Below are positions 1 through 11,001 of a DNA stretch of 64,000 nt, one piece after another. Origin of the DNA: Bacteroides sp. UBA7333 (lineage in GTDB: Bacteria > Bacteroidota > Bacteroidia > Bacteroidales > Bacteroidaceae); contig DKPN01000014.1 of assembly GCA_002471195.1 (NCBI GenBank), positions 17,913 through 81,912 of the forward strand, given 5' to 3'. The stretch's first letter is position 1; every line of letters starts with the position of its first letter. Both the position numbers and the translations under genes were made by a program. The notes below the pieces were generated by a model. The model was not told the origin of the DNA, did not search any database, and saw only the letters and a list, made by a program, of their open reading frames with translations.

Positions 1-1855
1 GACTTGGATTCACATAAATATATCCTTCGGTTAATGATGCGTCTTTCAATCCTGTGGACAAATTTACTAAACCATTGTTATTAGTTGTATAAATAGGATC
101 ATTATTTTTTAGCCACATACCTTTTTCTTGACGATTCATGAAATATGGAGCTTTTCCCCAACGGCGCACATCATAAAATCCAAAGCCTTCGCCCATTAGC
201 TCGATGATGCGCTCACGACGGACTTCCCACAACACAGGTTCAACCTCATAATCGTTCATAGAACCGGTCCACCAAGCGTTGTTTCCTTTGTCACGATTTG
301 GGTCGAAGTTAGCATCTATATTGCTTACAATCATTTGTGCAACCTCTGCACGTTCGCGCAAACGGTTGATAGAAATATCGGCTGCAGTTTGATCGAATAA
401 TCCAAGCTCGCACATTGCTTCAGCATAATTAAGTATAGCTTCTTCAACTTTAAAGATTGGCTTATCGGCAGTACCTACGGCAGCATTATTGTTTGATTCT
501 TCCCAACAATTGTAATTTTTCCATAGATAATAACCAGATGAGGCACTACAAGGGGCTTGAGCGCCACGCAAATTGGGCGCTTTCCAAATAACGGTAGCAC
601 CATTCCAGTTTGTCAAGGGCAAACGTTTCATAGCGCCGGCTTCACCGGGATTAGAGGTAGTGCCATTGATACCCATAATATCCATGTATTCACGGTATTT
701 AGGATCGGCATGATAGCTCCATTTGCAATTAGGATATCCTTCTGGGCGATTGTTTGCGTTGCTTATAACCACATAAGGTGGTGTTACTGTGTGATACATT
801 CTTGGGTCTCTATTGCGGAAGATATCGTAAATATCTTTAGAGTCTCCTTCGTACTGTGTGTTTTGTGTGTTATTAATAGGAAGACCATTTTTCGTCAAAT
901 ACATATCCACCATATCTTGGGTCAATTGCAAATGCATCTGATCATTCTTCTCTCTAAAGTTAAAATGAGAAGTCAAAAAGTCTTTAGTAAATTCCTTATA
1001 TAGGATTATTCCAGGAACTTTTGAAAGATCTTCAGATGTCCACATTTCACCAAATCCGGCTCCGGGCTGACCATCGGTTCCGGTATACAATGTTGGGTAT
1101 TGGTCAATTAGTTCTTTTGACACTCTAATACATTCGTCAAAATATTTATCATAATCGCCCAAATTATGATACTTTCTCCAAGTCGCTTCACGAAGTGTAA
1201 AACGAGATAAGGCCATTTGAATACATGCTTTATTTATGGTATTATTGCCATCATTGAATTTTCCAATATTATTTTCAGCCCATAATAAACGCTCCAAAAC
1301 CTTATCTGCAACAATCTTTCTGTCATCTCTAGGTGCATATGCCTCTTGAGATTGATCGCTCAAAACTTTTTCTACCCAAGGCACATCCCCAAAACGATTG
1401 ATTAACTCCATATACCAAAATGAATGGAAAAAATAGCCTACGGCTTTCCAATGATTTGTTTCGGCAGGTGTCAATTTGGAGTTATCTAAAGCACGCAACA
1501 TAATATTAACGCGATATATGTAGGCGAAGTTCCAACCGTTGCCCGAAGATGCACCCGTTTGTTTTTGAAATGCATAATTGTTTGTAGTACCATTTTTATG
1601 TGATAAATATCCTGCATTCCAATCGCTTGTATATACTGAATTCATACCAAAGCCATTGACAGATGTCCCGATATTTGTATTAGTAAACATTTCATAGCAT
1701 GGCCATACATAAGCTTTTACACTATTGTATGAATCGAATGCAGTAACTTCTGTGATAGAGGTCGTAGGTATTTTATCTAGATAACTATCATTACAGCTTG
1801 TAGTGAGGGCTACAGTGAAAATCGAAGCTAATCCAAGGGTTAATATCTTTTTCAT
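1..1855 (-). CDS. SusD/RagB-family surface lipoprotein, C-terminus cut off by window edge
   Basis: This is the outer-membrane glycan-binding partner of a SusC transporter. Translating the minus strand from the ATG at 1855 gives an open frame that runs to base 1 without a stop (about 618 residues visible). It starts with a lipoprotein signal ending in TTSCNDSYLD, as in SusD proteins, followed by the family's helical (TPR-like) pattern with segments such as NRFGDVPW and the late RRERIIELMGEGFGFYDVRRW block. That late block is typical of SusD C-terminal regions, so only a short tail should be missing. The gene begins 11 bases after the stop of the frameshifted SusC, as expected for a susC-susD pair transcribed right to left. 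Substrate is unknown; neighbours beyond the window edge would decide it. Confidence 0.9.
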   Translation of the reverse strand, partial: MKKILTLGLASIFTVALTTSCNDSYLDKIPTTSITEVTAFDSYNSVKAYVWPCYEMFTNTNIGTSVNGFGMNSVYTSDWNAGYLSHKNGTTNNYAFQKQTGASSGNGWNFAYIYRVNIMLRALDNSKLTPAETNHWKAVGYFFHSFWYMELINRFGDVPWVEKVLSDQSQEAYAPRDDRKIVADKVLERLLWAENNIGKFNDGNNTINKACIQMALSRFTLREATWRKYHNLGDYDKYFDECIRVSKELIDQYPTLYTGTDGQPGAGFGEMWTSEDLSKVPGIILYKEFTKDFLTSHFNFREKNDQMHLQLTQDMVDMYLTKNGLPINNTQNTQYEGDSKDIYDIFRNRDPRMYHTVTPPYVVISNANNRPEGYPNCKWSYHADPKYREYMDIMGINGTTSNPGEAGAMKRLPLTNWNGATVIWKAPNLRGAQAPCSASSGYYLWKNYNCWEESNNNAAVGTADKPIFKVEEAILNYAEAMCELGLFDQTAADISINRLRERAEVAQMIVSNIDANFDPNRDKGNNAWWTGSMNDYEVEPVLWEVRRERIIELMGEGFGFYDVRRWGKAPYFMNRQEKGMWLKNNDPIYTTNNNGLVNLSTGLKDASLTEGYIYVNPS

Positions 1856-1866
1856 AATTTAATTCA

Positions 1867-4356
1867 TTAAAGTGTTACATTTAAACCAAACGAGATGGTA
1901 CGATAGAAAGGGTACCCCCACGATAAACGTTCAGGATCGTAACCTTTAGGTAAAGAAGAGAAGGTTCCTAAATTCTCTCCACTCGCAAAAACTCTCAAAT
2001 TAGTCAGATAAATCTTTTGCAACATATGTTGTGGAAACGTATATGATAAAGTGATATTCTTGATACGCATATATGCAGCACTTTGCAAATATTTATCAGA
2101 TACACGCGAGTTTGAATCACTATTATTCATCATGCCATATATGCGATATAAATTTGCATTTGGATTTTTAGCTTCCCAATATTCTAGATCATTTTCAGTG
2201 TACATTCCACCACAATCGCCTACGGGTTGCCAATAGTCGGTTTGATTACCGTACAAGGGACGATATGATTCAGTACCACCACCAAATGGAAATAAAGAAG
2301 ACCCACCTATCCAGTAATCACGTTTTGCGGTACCTTGCAATATGGCACTTAAAGAAATTCCTTTATAGCCAACTCCCAAATTTATACCGAAAGAATAACG
2401 TGCTGTAGTATTTCCGATGATAGTACGATCACCCGAATCATCCAATTTATTCAAACCATTGTTGATTTCATTAACAGCACCTGTAGCATCACTCAAGTTT
2501 TTAAATTTTTCATCACCCGGACGAACATTCTTACCCGAAATAGAGGCCACACCATCTTTCAATTTCCAAGATTTTGCATCTACAAAGTCATCGATAGTAT
2601 AATAGCCATCGCTCTTGTATCCCCAAATCTCACCCAACTTTTGGCCTTCATAATAGCAACCAGAAGCTAGCGTTCCATTGCCATTAAATTTTAAAACACC
2701 ATCTTTATTATTAAATTTGGTAATTTCAGAAGTATGATCGTAGATATTGAATCCTACGTTATAATTCCAATCACCTATTTTATCGCGCCATGTCAATGAA
2801 AGTTCCCAACCGGTGGTTTTCATATCTGCAGTATTTTGCAGAGGAGCTGTTGTCCCTACAACCCCTGGTAATTGCACACCGGCAACCAACATATTTTTCG
2901 TTTTGCGTTGGTACCAATCGAAAGTAGCATTAAAACGATTGCGAAACAATGACATATCGATACCAAAATCGAGTGTCTCTACAACTTCCCAAGTGAATGC
3001 ATCGGAAATCAAACCTGGAGCCGTGATATAAGTAACATGCTCACCATTTTGCAGCCAATATACAGGATTGTATGTACCTGTTGTTGGATTGTACGCTCCT
3101 CCTACCAATGGTTCCATGGTAGAATAAAACTGATAGTTTGCAATATTCTGATTACCTATTTGTCCCCATGATGCACGCAGTTTCATTTCGCCCAACCAAT
3201 CAGAAGCAGGTTCCATCCAGTTTTCGCGTGCAATATTCCATGCAGTTGAAAATGAAGGAAAGAATCCGAATCTTGATTTTTTGGGAAACTTAGAAGAACC
3301 ATCATATCTGCCATTCACCTCAAGTAAGTATTTACTTTCGTAATTATAGTTTAAGCGATAAAAGCCGCCGCGAATGGCATAATCCTCATAAGAGTTAACA
3401 GCTGATAGTTTCCCCTGTGATCCACCAAACGAAGGAGCTTCAGGTGATACCATATCATAAGCAGTCATACTCGAATATTTCATCTGCTTTCTTTCTTGAT
3501 TGAAACCAGCCATTGCGGTAATTTCATGCTTCTCTTTAAATGATATATTATAAGTACCATATAGATTCACTGCGTTGTAATCATATTTGGTTGAGTTCTC
3601 ATTTAAATAATCGGTAGCAATAGATGGTTTTGAATTCAACTCGATAGAGGTCATTTCCCATTTATTAGCATAATATGTGCTCGATATATCTTTTCTGTCG
3701 TAAGTATATTCTCCTACCAGTTGTAACCCTTTAATAGGCTTAAATATACTTTTCAAGAAAATACGTGTATTACCTGTCCCCGTTTTACGAGGATTTTGAT
3801 ATTTAATAATATTAGCAGGTGTATTTAATGGTAGATCATCATAGCCTACATTTACCGATCCTGGCATCATGCCCGATGGATAGAATCCCATACTATTGTG
3901 ATTAAAAATACCTGTATCTACCGATTGAGGCATTGAACGGTCACTGTCTGCAAAACGGAAATCCACCTCTTGTGTATACCATTTTGTAATATCCGCTCCT
4001 ATAAATGAAGATATATTATTTCTTTTGAAGAAGTCTTTTGTAGTGATCAACGGTCCATCTTCACGAGTCATTCCGGCACCAATACGATAACGTAATCTTT
4101 CTGTACCACCCGAAGCCGAGATATTGTGCTGCTGCATAAAGCTAGACTCCAAAAAATCATTGTATGGATTAGAGTCTTTTAAGTAATAAGGTTTTCCATC
4201 TTCACCTATATATATACCATCGCCAATAATATTATAAGCAGATGGATTTGCTTGATAACCGTTCCAATATTCACGCCACTTAGCCACAGAGATACTATTC
4301 GCATAATAGGTATCAGAAAAACCTGCGTCTTGATAAGCTTGCAAATAACTGTCCAA
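1867..4356 (-). pseudogene. SusC/RagA TonB-dependent receptor, C-terminal fragment (frameshifted)
   Basis: This 829-codon frame holds most of the outer-membrane beta-barrel of a SusC-type receptor. It lacks the signal peptide, carboxypeptidase-regulatory-like domain and plug, which are encoded in another frame immediately upstream (4206-5168). The barrel has the usual strand-rich pattern (QQHNISASGGTERLRYRIG near the start, FASGENLGTFSSLPKGYDPE near the end) and finishes with an aromatic-rich final strand SFGLNVTL. The two frames overlap by about 150 bases, and homology passes from one to the other near 4369-4384. As sequenced, the receptor would not be made in one piece unless translation slips or the reading is wrong. 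The nominal ATG at 4356 is not a likely real start. Confidence 0.85.
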
Positions 4357-5168
4357 AGGAGCCTGTTCGGGTTGATTGATTTTTGGAAACCGAAGTTATT
4401 GTTGTAATTCAACGAAAATTTATCGCCTGCCTTCGCTTTCTTAGTCGTTACTAAGATGACTCCGGATGCAGCTCTTGCTCCATATATAGCCGATGAAGCA
4501 GCATCTTTCAAGATAGATATAGATTCAATATCTTCAGGGTTGAGCATATCGATATCACCCTCCACGTTGTCGATCAAGACTAATGGAGCACCACCATTAA
4601 CAGACAAGTTTCCACGAATACTAAATGCTTTCGATTCGCCGGGAGAAGCTCCTCCGCTGATAGACAAACCAGGCATCGTACCTTGTAATGCATTTTTCAC
4701 ACTGGTTACAGGACGGTCTCCCAATACATCGGCCATCTTAACTTGCGATACAGCTCCCGTTAAATTTGCCTTTTTTTGAGATCCAAAACCAACGACTACC
4801 ACCTCTTGCAAAGTTTGAACATCTTCTTGCAATACGACATGGATTGCTTGCCCAGGAACATAGTTTACAGTTTGCGATTTATATCCGATATAAGAAATCT
4901 CAATTTCCGCTTTGCCAGAACTGAGAGTTAATGAGAAATTACCATCGATATCGGTTATTGTACCATTATTTGTACCTTTTTCGATAACACTAGCACCGAT
5001 AACAGATAAGCCACTAGCATCAAGAACCGAACCCGACACGACAGGTGTTTGCTGTACGATTTGTGTGTCTGCAAAATCAACAGTTGGCAAAGTGGCTCTA
5101 GCACTTATACTTCCTACAATAGTAAAAACAATTGCAGCAAGAGAAACCCTTTTGTACATGAGACTCAT
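4206..5168 (-). pseudogene. SusC/RagA TonB-dependent receptor, N-terminal fragment (frameshifted)
   Basis: This frame encodes the front of a SusC-type receptor: a signal peptide (MSLMYKRVSLAAIVFTIVGS), a carboxypeptidase-D regulatory-like domain (VSGSVLDASGLSVIGASV to about residue 110), a TonB-box-like stretch (LQEVVVVGFGSQKK) and the plug domain with ALQGTMPGLSISGG and LKDAASSAIYGARAASGVI. Homology ends at about residue 263 (NFGFQKSIN); the remaining residues look out of frame. Restoring the frame at 4369-4384 would join it to the barrel at 1867-4356, giving a receptor of about 1,090 residues. The fault is either loss of one ATCA unit (two remain here, read on the minus strand) or of one C in the adjacent CCC run. 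A sequencing error cannot be excluded. Confidence 0.85.
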
Positions 5169-5624
5169 AATTGATTAATTAAATTGTTTTTATGGTATTA
5201 AATATTTATTATTTCATCGACTGAATAATTATAATCGACAAGGATGAATTGCCGAATAAAGCAATAACTGCTTCAAGTAAGAAAGATGTATTTATCAAAA
5301 AATAAATATTGAAAATCCAAACAGATAGGAATAGACAACATATTGAATATGTCTTAATTACATTCACAAACGAATTAACATAAAACACATTTCTATTAAC
5401 ATATCAAGATTTATTCATCCCACACACTTGCCAACAAAGGTATTTAATAGTCATTTCAACCCTATTCCAATAATTGACAACAATGTTCAAAAAATAAACA
5501 ATTTGATATAAAACAATAAATATTAGCTATATACAGAGCTATTATAAAGGTTATAATATATCTTTGTATAAAATAAACAGTTCCATACCAATAAACGTTT
5601 TTAAACCTATTTTAAAGAAAGAGA
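5169..5624. promoter_or_regulatory. Divergent intergenic region between SusC and its hybrid regulator
   Basis: This 456-base gap is very AT-rich and holds no convincing gene. It separates the minus-strand susC-susD genes from the plus-strand hybrid two-component system, so it should carry promoters for both. Two Bacteroidetes -7 type boxes (TAnnTTTG) are present: TACCTTTG on the minus strand at 5442-5435, and TATCTTTG on the plus strand at 5559-5566, about 59 bases before the regulator's ATG. Neither has a clear TTTG partner at the usual 19-21 base distance, as is common for regulated PUL promoters. The regulator's own DNA site is not recognisable by eye. Confidence 0.4.
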
Positions 5625-8600
5625 ATGACCCAGTATCAACGCAGATTTATAGCTATACTACAAATAATTCTATTATCGATCATTACCAAACAAGCCATCA
5701 TATTTGCACAAGATTATTATTTTAAACCATTGGCATCGATGGATACTGATGCCTCTACAGTAGGTGCAATTTTAAACGATGACTGGGGATTTATATGGAT
5801 GGGAACAAATAATGGCTTATTTCGATTCGACGGTAACGAAACAAAAAAATATGTTCAATTAAAAGATCAAGAAGGCAGCTTACCTCATAATCATATTTAT
5901 CATATAAAAGAAGACCAAGATAAAAGAATCTGGATTTTAACTGCAATGGGGATTGTGCATTATAATAGAATTAATAACAACTTTGATATTGTAAAAAATA
6001 AAGAAGGAAATAAGGTGGTGGCACAATCGTATTTAAACACGCACAGAAATGTTTATGTAGGAGCAAGAAATACGATTTATAAATATGATGAGAATGCACA
6101 TCTTCTTGAACTTGTATTGAAAATTGATGAACTCCCAGACTTTGCAATAAGCTCTTTGAGCCAAATAAATGATACAACATTATTATGCAGTGGTTGGGAT
6201 CATTTGATTGAACTTAATTTAAACACAAAACAATTTAAAATAGACCCCTTTGGCCCTTACATAGATATAATGTGCTCTTATGTTGATTCAGTAGGGAATA
6301 TATGGTTTTCTCCCTATAATAAAGGACTTTTTTGTTATAATAAAAAAGGCAAGCTGATGGCCACATACAATACCGAGAATTCGTTATTGAGTAATGACAT
6401 TGTTTTATGTATTGAAGAAAAAGACTCTAAAATATGGATCGGAACAGATGGGGGTGGTATTAATATCATTAACCCTTCCACCAACAAAATTACCGTATTA
6501 GAATATAATCCAGAAGATTTTTATTCACTTCCAGACAATTCCATTTTACAATTATATAAAGATAATAACAACAACATTTGGGCAGGAAGCGTAAGAAATG
6601 GGTTAATCAGCATTCGAGAAGTGGCAATGAAAACCTATTCGGCCGTATTACCGGGTTCAACTATTGGATTAAGCAATCGTACCGTCTTAAGCCTTTATCA
6701 TGACAATGACAACACTTTATGGATTGGAACTGATGGTGGCGGTATTAATAGTTATAACATCGACACTAAGAAGTTTAAACACTTCTCACACACACTGAAA
6801 GATAAAATAGGTTCAATTGAAGCTTATAAACCTGGAAAGTTGTTAATATCGATCTTCTCAAAGGGTATTTATGAATTTGACATCGTAACCGGAGCAATGA
6901 AGCCTTTTGTCATTATGAATGAAGAGATAAACAATAAACTTTGCAGAAAAGGACAAATTGTAAATATCCTACGATCTTCGGCCGATTGTATCTTATTTCT
7001 TACTGACAGAATTCACATATACAACGAAAATAGTAAAACTTTTGAGCTCGTACGTAAAAACAATTTAAACTCTAGCCCTCGCCTTTTCCCTATTGCAAGT
7101 ATAGGAAACGATGCTTATATGTATGATCAAAAAAAAATATACAAACTATATAAAGAAGAGAAGGCTTATCATTTAGAATCAATTTTCAGCTTTGATCAGG
7201 ACACCCTTATCAATTCAATATCCTTAGATAAAAATCGGAATTTTTGGATTGCCACAAATATCGGAATATGTAAGTATAATCTGGACACCCACGAATACAA
7301 CAAAATATCTACCAGCTTATTTAAAAATGCCAATCTAGTGGTGTGCGATAATAATAATCAGATTTGGATTGGTGCTGATAATATGCTTTTCTCTTGGAGA
7401 GATATTGATAATAAATTTACAAACTATGGCGAATCAGACGGTGTTTTAGAAAACAATTATTTACCGATGTCGGGATTATCTGATAATGATGGAAATGTTT
7501 TTATGGGCGGAACGAAAGGTTTACTGATGATTAATAGCAAACAATCTTATGCCGATTCTAAACCTCCTACGCTTCAACTAACAGATTTAATTGTCAATGG
7601 AACCTCCGACCATGAACGATTCAATCAATCCACAACAAATAGAATTTCTATTCCTTGGAACAGCAATGTAATTGTAAAAATCATTGCAAAAGAGGAGGAT
7701 ATATTCAGAAGAAAATTATATCGATATAAGATTAAAGGATCGAATGCTCCTCAATTCGAAACCTATGATTCTGAATATACTTTGCCGCATTTATCTCCCG
7801 GAGACTATTCTGTATTCGTATCGTGTACCCAAAAAGATGGATATTGGACAAACGAAAATGAAATATTGCGTCTGACGATTTTACCCCCATGGCATCAAAC
7901 ATGGTGGTTTATGATAATATTATGCTTATCGATATTATTCATTTTATTTTTGGTGTTCTACTTCACCTCACGCCACAAAGAAAACAAGATGAGTAAAGCT
8001 ATCAGAGAGCGAGATAAACAAGCCTATGAAGAAAAGTTGCAATTTTTAATTAACATTAGTCATGAATTGCGTACTCCGCTCACTCTAATTCATGCACCTA
8101 TCAAGCGCTTATTAAATACTCTTTCGCCATTAGACAACAGTTATTTAATAACAAAAACTATATATCGACAATCACAGCGAATGAAAGATCTGATAAATAT
8201 GGTACTGAATGTTCAAAAGATGGAAATTGGTAAAAGCAAATTACACATTAGACCCTATCTATTGAACCAATGGATTTCGGATATCGCGAAAGATTTTACA
8301 TTGGATGGAGAATCGAAGGGAATTGCTATTGTTCATCAATTTGATAAAAACATAGAAGAGGTTAATTTTGATGTAGAAAAGAGTGAAATAATACTTAACA
8401 ACCTTTTAATAAACGCTTTAAAACACAGCCCTAACCATGCGAAGATTACTATAAAAAGCGAATTAATTGAAAACAATAGCTTTATACGCATATCAATTAG
8501 CGATGAAGGAAATGGTTTGGAGCAAACTGATTTTAATCATTTATTTACACGCTTTTATCAAGGAGCAGGCGAAAAAGGAGGAAGCGGTATCGGGCTCAAT

Positions 8601-9596
8601 TATTCGAAAGTGCTTATCGAATTGCAGGGAGGCAGAATTGGGGCCTACAACAATAAAGATTTAGGGGCTACTTTTTATTTTGATTTACCCACCACTTTAG
8701 AGGTTTCTGATGTTACCTGCCAACCAAAAGCATATTTGAATGAAATTATGGGCGGCACAATTGAAGACATTAAGTACCAAGACTGCATTACAGAACTAAA
8801 ATCGAGTAAAGTTTTAATAGTAGATGACAATACGGATTTGACCGATTTTTTAGAATCAGAGTTTAAAAACAAGTTTGATAAGGTATACAAGGCCGCCAAT
8901 GGATTTGAAGCTCTATCACTCATTAAAAGTCATATTCCCGATATCATTATTAGCGATGTTATGATGCCGCGTATGGATGGATTCGAGTTGTGCAAAACAA
9001 TAAAAGAAGATATTAATATTAGTCATATACCCATTATTCTTCTTACAGCTCGCGATGATAAACAAAGTCATATCTATGGGTATAAGAACGGAGCAGATGG
9101 ATACTTGAGTAAACCGTTTGAGATGGAAATGCTACTCGAAATAATACATAACAGACTAAAAGATAGAGAGTTGATAAGAAAGCGTTATCAATCCATAGCT
9201 TTACCATCCGCAGAAGAAACTACCTATAGTTCGGCCGATGAATCTTTCATCATTAAGCTCAACACCATTATCGAAGAAAATCTTAATAATACCAACTTCG
9301 ATGTCACATTTATATGCAAGGAGATTGGTATGAGTAGAGGTACGCTTTATAATAAGTTAAAAGCCATTGCAGGAATGAAAATCACCGATTATATCAATAA
9401 ATTTAGAATGGAAAAAGCGCTACATTTAATGAATAATCCTCAATTAAACATTACAGAAATTGCAGAAGCTGTAGGATTTAGTACTTTAAGATATTTCAGC
9501 ACTGTATTCAAACAATACACAGGTTATACGCCCTCGCAGTGGAAAGAAAATGCTAAAAAGAACATTTCAAACACTCAGATAACAGGTCATGAATAA
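5625..9596 (+). CDS. Hybrid two-component system regulator (HTCS) of the first PUL
   Basis: This 1,323-residue protein combines sensor kinase and response regulator in one chain, the standard PUL regulator of Bacteroidetes. In order: an N-terminal signal/anchor (to about residue 28); a periplasmic beta-propeller sensor made of Reg_prop repeats (for example DDWGFIWMGTNNGLFRFDG, IWIGTDGGGINI) and a Y_Y_Y domain to about 755; a membrane segment near 756-782; a HisKA domain with the phospho-acceptor histidine in ISHELRTPLT (about 813); an HATPase domain with DEGNGL and GSGIGL; a receiver domain beginning VLIVDDN, with the aspartate in ISDVMMPRMDG (about 1110); and an AraC-type HTH at about 1225-1318. 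It most likely senses an oligosaccharide in the periplasm and activates the divergent susC-susD genes. It is intact although the SusC it would control is frameshifted. Confidence 0.96.
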   Translation: MTQYQRRFIAILQIILLSIITKQAIIFAQDYYFKPLASMDTDASTVGAILNDDWGFIWMGTNNGLFRFDGNETKKYVQLKDQEGSLPHNHIYHIKEDQDKRIWILTAMGIVHYNRINNNFDIVKNKEGNKVVAQSYLNTHRNVYVGARNTIYKYDENAHLLELVLKIDELPDFAISSLSQINDTTLLCSGWDHLIELNLNTKQFKIDPFGPYIDIMCSYVDSVGNIWFSPYNKGLFCYNKKGKLMATYNTENSLLSNDIVLCIEEKDSKIWIGTDGGGINIINPSTNKITVLEYNPEDFYSLPDNSILQLYKDNNNNIWAGSVRNGLISIREVAMKTYSAVLPGSTIGLSNRTVLSLYHDNDNTLWIGTDGGGINSYNIDTKKFKHFSHTLKDKIGSIEAYKPGKLLISIFSKGIYEFDIVTGAMKPFVIMNEEINNKLCRKGQIVNILRSSADCILFLTDRIHIYNENSKTFELVRKNNLNSSPRLFPIASIGNDAYMYDQKKIYKLYKEEKAYHLESIFSFDQDTLINSISLDKNRNFWIATNIGICKYNLDTHEYNKISTSLFKNANLVVCDNNNQIWIGADNMLFSWRDIDNKFTNYGESDGVLENNYLPMSGLSDNDGNVFMGGTKGLLMINSKQSYADSKPPTLQLTDLIVNGTSDHERFNQSTTNRISIPWNSNVIVKIIAKEEDIFRRKLYRYKIKGSNAPQFETYDSEYTLPHLSPGDYSVFVSCTQKDGYWTNENEILRLTILPPWHQTWWFMIILCLSILFILFLVFYFTSRHKENKMSKAIRERDKQAYEEKLQFLINISHELRTPLTLIHAPIKRLLNTLSPLDNSYLITKTIYRQSQRMKDLINMVLNVQKMEIGKSKLHIRPYLLNQWISDIAKDFTLDGESKGIAIVHQFDKNIEEVNFDVEKSEIILNNLLINALKHSPNHAKITIKSELIENNSFIRISISDEGNGLEQTDFNHLFTRFYQGAGEKGGSGIGLNYSKVLIELQGGRIGAYNNKDLGATFYFDLPTTLEVSDVTCQPKAYLNEIMGGTIEDIKYQDCITELKSSKVLIVDDNTDLTDFLESEFKNKFDKVYKAANGFEALSLIKSHIPDIIISDVMMPRMDGFELCKTIKEDINISHIPIILLTARDDKQSHIYGYKNGADGYLSKPFEMEMLLEIIHNRLKDRELIRKRYQSIALPSAEETTYSSADESFIIKLNTIIEENLNNTNFDVTFICKEIGMSRGTLYNKLKAIAGMKITDYINKFRMEKALHLMNNPQLNITEIAEAVGFSTLRYFSTVFKQYTGYTPSQWKENAKKNISNTQITGHE

Positions 9597-9613
9597 ATAT
9601 ATTTTGAAACGTG

Positions 9614-9664
9614 TTTAAATAATGCGGGATAATAGCTATAATCTATTATCCCGCATTATTTAAA
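9614..9664. terminator. Bidirectional terminator hairpin between convergent genes
   Basis: A perfect 22-base inverted repeat (arms 9614-9635 and 9643-9664, loop of 7) lies between the ends of the HTCS gene (+) and the TolC-like gene (-). The core is GCGGGATAATAG paired with its complement, flanked by A and T runs on both sides, so it can stop transcription from either direction. Confidence 0.85.
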
Positions 9665-9679
9665 TTACTAAAAACGTTT

Positions 9680-10993
9680 TTAATGTATAGGAACACCCTT
9701 ATAGAAATCAAGTATTTTAATTCTAAAAATATATTCGTATTTAGCTTGTGTTAAGTCCGATTCAGCTTTCATTAAGTTTTGCTTGGCAGTATCATACTCC
9801 AATAAAGTCGATTTTCCGTTATCAAACTTCTCGCTTATCAATTTAAATGATGATTCGTTGGCTGCAATGGCTTCTACACTGGTATTGTATTTACTTTCGG
9901 CAGCTACAGCATTATACCATGCTTGCTGAATTTCTTTGTACAAAACTTTCTTTGTATTGTCGAGCTGCAAAGCTGTGTATTGTTGCTGCAAACGGGCCAT
10001 ACGAACTTTATTGCGAGTAGCAAAACGATTGAATACAGGAACGCTCAAACTGAAACCGACATACTTATTCAAGTTATTTTTTAACTGACGACCAAATGCA
10101 TCGGCCGATTGACCTCCAACTGTATAATAATTGGTCGAAAGATCGGCACCAAAAGAGAGCTGCGGATAAAAATTACTTTGAGCAATACGAATATTCTTTT
10201 TACTACCCTCCAATCGGAGTTGTGCTGCTTTAATTTCGGGTCGCGAAACCAAGGCTTCGCTATAAATAGCATCAGGAGGTGTTAAAGAGGCAAAATCGGG
10301 CATACTTTCGTCTTTTGCTATATCAAATCCATCGGGCGTATTGAGTTCTAATAATTGGCTTAGGTCCAATAAAGAGAGTTGATAGTTATTTTCAGCTTGT
10401 ACGGCATTCAATTCATCTTGAGCCAAACGAGCTTTTGCTTCGGCCACTTCTGCCGGAGCAGCCTTTCCTAGTTCAAGCATTCGTATCAATCGATTATATT
10501 GCGATTGGCTTAACTCTATTTGTGATATGGCAATTTTATGAATCTCCCAATTAAAAAGAACCTGCAAATAAGAAGAGGTTACATTAATTGAGATATCTTG
10601 TTTCGCCTTATTTAAATCTTCGATGGCTGCCTGAAACGTAAGTTTGGCATAGGCATATTGGTTAGGAATTTGCAATCCTGTAAATAAAGGAACATTGGTT
10701 CCTAAACGGAATGAAGTACTGGCCGTATGCACATCGCTATAAAGATTGTCTACTGGAGATGCGGAGCGCCCCCAACTCCAACCTTGCCCCGCTGAGCCTG
10801 TAAGATTGGGCAAACGACTCCATTTGGTCGTATTTACATCGACTGCATTTTGCTCGGCCACATTTTCAGCTTGTTTCACAACAATACTATGATCAATGGC
10901 ATGATCGATACATTGTCGAAGAGTCCATTCTTGCTGCGCTTGCATTGGTAAAGCAAGAAGTATTATATATATAAAATTATATTTTTTCATCAT
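9680..10993 (-). CDS. TolC-family outer-membrane efflux protein
   Basis: This 437-residue protein is the outer-membrane channel of a tripartite export pump. It has a signal peptide (cleavage after PMQAQ), then two TolC-type (OEP) repeats: long helices with heptad-like Ala/Gln/Leu content (AEAKARLAQDELNAVQAENN) separated by beta strands such as NKYVGFSLSVPVFNRF. Length is normal for the family. It is the last gene of a minus-strand operon after the adaptor, two permeases and the ATPase, with only 8 bases to the adaptor gene. An internal second ATG (10990) is an equally possible start. The exported substrate is not shown by the sequence. Confidence 0.93.
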   Translation of the reverse strand: MMKKYNFIYIILLALPMQAQQEWTLRQCIDHAIDHSIVVKQAENVAEQNAVDVNTTKWSRLPNLTGSAGQGWSWGRSASPVDNLYSDVHTASTSFRLGTNVPLFTGLQIPNQYAYAKLTFQAAIEDLNKAKQDISINVTSSYLQVLFNWEIHKIAISQIELSQSQYNRLIRMLELGKAAPAEVAEAKARLAQDELNAVQAENNYQLSLLDLSQLLELNTPDGFDIAKDESMPDFASLTPPDAIYSEALVSRPEIKAAQLRLEGSKKNIRIAQSNFYPQLSFGADLSTNYYTVGGQSADAFGRQLKNNLNKYVGFSLSVPVFNRFATRNKVRMARLQQQYTALQLDNTKKVLYKEIQQAWYNAVAAESKYNTSVEAIAANESSFKLISEKFDNGKSTLLEYDTAKQNLMKAESDLTQAKYEYIFRIKILDFYKGVPIH

Positions 10994-11001
10994 GAAGCTA
11001 T

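Noticed and set aside
557..1003. Plus-strand open frame of 148 codons
   Set aside because: It is antisense to the SusD gene, whose homology is clear on the minus strand.
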